From Myxococcales bacterium UBA5297 (GTDB taxonomy: Bacteria; Myxococcota; Myxococcia; Myxococcales; UBA5297): a stretch of 44,962 nt of DNA. The stretch covers positions 27,764-72,725 of the forward strand of contig DHSB01000022.1 of NCBI GenBank assembly GCA_002408385.1, in the 5' to 3' direction. How positions within the stretch are numbered: position 1 is the first letter of the stretch; the number at the start of each line of letters is the position of its first letter. Positions 43,330 to 44,962 of this stretch are shown in pieces. The position numbers and the translations under genes are program-made. The notes beneath the pieces are model-generated. The model was not told the DNA's origin. It did not search any database and worked only from the letters and a program-made list of their open reading frames with translations.

Positions 43330-44058
43330 ATGGCGCTCATCGAAATCCGCGACATGCGCAAGACGTACGACTCGGGCGAGGTGCAGGTGCACGCGCTGCG
43401 CGGCGTCTCCCTGGACATCGAGGTCGGGGAGTCGGTGGCCATCATGGGCGCCTCGGGCTCCGGCAAGTCGACGCTGATGAACATCCTCGGCTGTCTCGAC
43501 CGGCCGACCGGCGGCAGCTACCTGCTCGCCGGCGAAGAGGTGGCCACGCTCAGCCGGGTCCGACTCGCCGAAGTGCGCAACCGCACTCTGGGCTTTGTCT
43601 TCCAGAGCTTCAACCTGCTCGCGCGCACCAGCGCCCTCGAGAACGTCGAGCTGCCGCTGATGTACGCCGGGGTTCCTCGCAAGGAGCGCCATCGGCGCGC
43701 CACCGCCGCCCTCGAGCGCGTCGGGCTTGGCGAGCGGGTCCACCACCATCCGAATCAGCTCTCGGGCGGTCAGCAGCAGCGGGTCGCCATCGCCCGCGCC
43801 CTGGTCGGCGAACCGCGGCTCATCCTCGCCGACGAGCCCACCGGCAACCTCGACTCGCGCACCAGCATCGAGGTGATAGCGCTCTTCCAGGACCTGGTCG
43901 CCTCGGGGATGACCGTGGTGCTCGTCACCCACGAGCCGGACATCGCCGAGCACGCCGGGCGCATCGTCGAGATCCGCGACGGGCTGGTGCGCCGCGACGA
44001 GCGGCGCGAGCCCAAGCCGGCCCGGGTCCGGGCGGACGAGGAAGGAGCGCAGGCGTGA
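43330..44058 (+). CDS. ABC transporter ATPase, MacB/LolD type
   Basis: The 242-residue ATPase has Walker A GASGSGKSTLMN, Q-loop FVFQSFNLL, signature LSGGQQQRVAIARAL, Walker B LILADEPTGNLDS and H-loop VTHEPD, with the PTGNLD sequence typical of MacB/LolD ATPases. The ATG at 43330 has GAGG six bases upstream. A GTG at 43318 overlaps the previous stop but has no better site. The basic C-terminal tail (DERREPKPARVRADEEG) is unconserved. Its stop overlaps the permease start. Here ATPase and permease are separate genes, unlike the fused E. coli MacB. Confidence 0.93.
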   Translation: MALIEIRDMRKTYDSGEVQVHALRGVSLDIEVGESVAIMGASGSGKSTLMNILGCLDRPTGGSYLLAGEEVATLSRVRLAEVRNRTLGFVFQSFNLLARTSALENVELPLMYAGVPRKERHRRATAALERVGLGERVHHHPNQLSGGQQQRVAIARALVGEPRLILADEPTGNLDSRTSIEVIALFQDLVASGMTVVLVTHEPDIAEHAGRIVEIRDGLVRRDERREPKPARVRADEEGAQA

Positions 44059-44962
44059 GCCTCAGCCAGATCTTCCTCGTCGCGCTCCGGGCGCTGTTGC
44101 GCAACAAGATGCGCTCCTTTTTGACCACGCTCGGCGTGATCATCGGCGTCGGCGCGGTCATCGCGATGACCGCCATCGGCGCGGGCGCCAAGGCGCGGGT
44201 CGAGAAGACCTTCGAGTCGATGGGCAGCAACATGCTCATGGTGCGCTCGGGCGCCAGCAGCCGCGGCGGCGTGCGCGGCGGGGCGGGCTCCCAGCCCTCG
44301 ATCACCTGGGATGACCTCGAAGCCATCCGCACCGAGGTGAGCGCGGTGCGCTACGCGGCGCCCCTGCTCGGCACCAACGCGCAGGTGATGGCCGAGGGCC
44401 AGAACTGGGCGACCAATGTCCAGGGCACCACGCCCGACTACTTCACCATCACCAACTGGCCGGCCAGCCGCGGCACGTTGTTCGACGAGTCCGACGTGGC
44501 GATGGGCACCAAGGTCGCGGTGCTCGGCCAGAGCGTCGTCGACAACCTCTTCGGCCCCTTCTCCGAGCCGATAGGCCAGCAGGTGCGCATCAACCACGTG
44601 CCCTTCGAGGTGATCGGCGTCGCCAAAACCAAGGGCCAGATGGGCCACGGCGACCAGGACGACGTCGTCTTCATCCCGGTGAGCACCTTCCGCGCCAAGC
44701 TGCAGGGCGGCCTGCAGCAGTTCATCGCCGGCTCGATCTACGTCGGGGCGGCATCCCAGGAGGCGACGACCAGAGCCGAGGAGGAGATCACCTCGCTGCT
44801 GCGGGGGCGCCACCGGATCCGCCGGGGCGCCGAGGACGACTTCTCGGTGCGCAACCGCGCCGAATTCGCCGCCGCGCAGATGGAAGGCGCCGAGACGATG
44901 ACCTCGCTGCTCGCCGGCATCGCGCTGGTCAGCCTGCTGGTCGGCGGCATCGGCATCATGAA
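44055..44962 (+). CDS. MacB/FtsX-type permease, truncated at window end
   Basis: The GTG at 44055 overlaps the ATPase stop (GTGA). The visible 302 residues begin MSLSQIFLVALRALLRNKMR, then the first membrane helix with TTLGVIIGVGAVIAMTAIGAG, then the large periplasmic MacB core (about 45-270: GSNMLMVRSGASS, WDDLEAI, VLGQSVVDNLFG, NHVPFEVIGVAKTKG, DDVVFIPVSTF). It ends in the second helix (LLAGIALVSLLVGGIGIM), where the sequence stops. The remaining two helices and the stop are outside. With the two genes before it this makes a tripartite efflux or lipoprotein/peptide export system, probably needing a TolC-like channel encoded elsewhere. Confidence 0.92.
   Translation, partial: MSLSQIFLVALRALLRNKMRSFLTTLGVIIGVGAVIAMTAIGAGAKARVEKTFESMGSNMLMVRSGASSRGGVRGGAGSQPSITWDDLEAIRTEVSAVRYAAPLLGTNAQVMAEGQNWATNVQGTTPDYFTITNWPASRGTLFDESDVAMGTKVAVLGQSVVDNLFGPFSEPIGQQVRINHVPFEVIGVAKTKGQMGHGDQDDVVFIPVSTFRAKLQGGLQQFIAGSIYVGAASQEATTRAEEEITSLLRGRHRIRRGAEDDFSVRNRAEFAAAQMEGAETMTSLLAGIALVSLLVGGIGIM

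Overview
The window is very GC-rich, gene-dense DNA. It most likely comes from a myxobacterium (Myxococcota), probably a Sorangium-like or related lineage. The main reason is the polyunsaturated fatty acid (PUFA) synthase: a Pfa2-type protein with tandem acyl carrier proteins, followed by a Pfa3-type protein that carries a C-terminal acylglycerol-phosphate acyltransferase domain, the layout known from Sorangium and Aetherobacter. Cys-rich lipoproteins, an ECF sigma/FecR-type anti-sigma pair and many short intergenic repeats fit the same group. This assignment is inference from architecture.

Layout. Positions 1-10853 hold the end of pfa2 and all of pfa3, with mutY (10850-11983) overlapping by 4 bases. 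A hairpin-forming tandem repeat of about 41 bp (12049-12343) separates this block from a LON-substrate-binding-domain protein and a divergent membrane pyrophosphatase, both on the minus strand. Positions 16150-17466 look like a decayed integrative element on the 3' side of a tRNA-Lys(CTT) gene: integrase and excisionase remnants flank an intact DUF4258/MqsA-like toxin-antitoxin pair with a palindrome over its promoter. Next come a small acidic protein, an ECF sigma factor with its FecR-type anti-sigma factor, and a Cys-rich lipoprotein. Positions 22213-26588 carry lysine-fermentation genes: kamE and kamD (minus) and kdd (plus), with a lone receiver protein between them. Positions 26818-31522 hold two zinc-ribbon membrane-associated proteins, an MFS transporter and a conserved hypothetical. 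A DUF6544 protein and a small lipoprotein follow.

Positions 33503-41146 are a cyanophycin locus. A DUF1854 protein and an ABC exporter run leftward, and two cyanophycin synthetase homologues (cphA' then cphA) run rightward from a shared 197-bp divergent region. The two synthetases look complementary. CphA' keeps the HxxEH motif of the N-terminal domain but has a deleted ATP-grasp core and no C-terminal Mur-ligase lobe. CphA has intact synthetic domains but has lost HxxEH. This possible split between primer-making and polymerising subunits is the most interesting hypothesis here. The window ends with rnhA and a MacA/MacB-type efflux operon whose permease runs off the edge.

At DNA level, several short repeat families found between genes also occur in frame inside the interdomain linkers of pfa3, which suggests that mobile or amplifying intergenic repeats have lengthened this giant enzyme.
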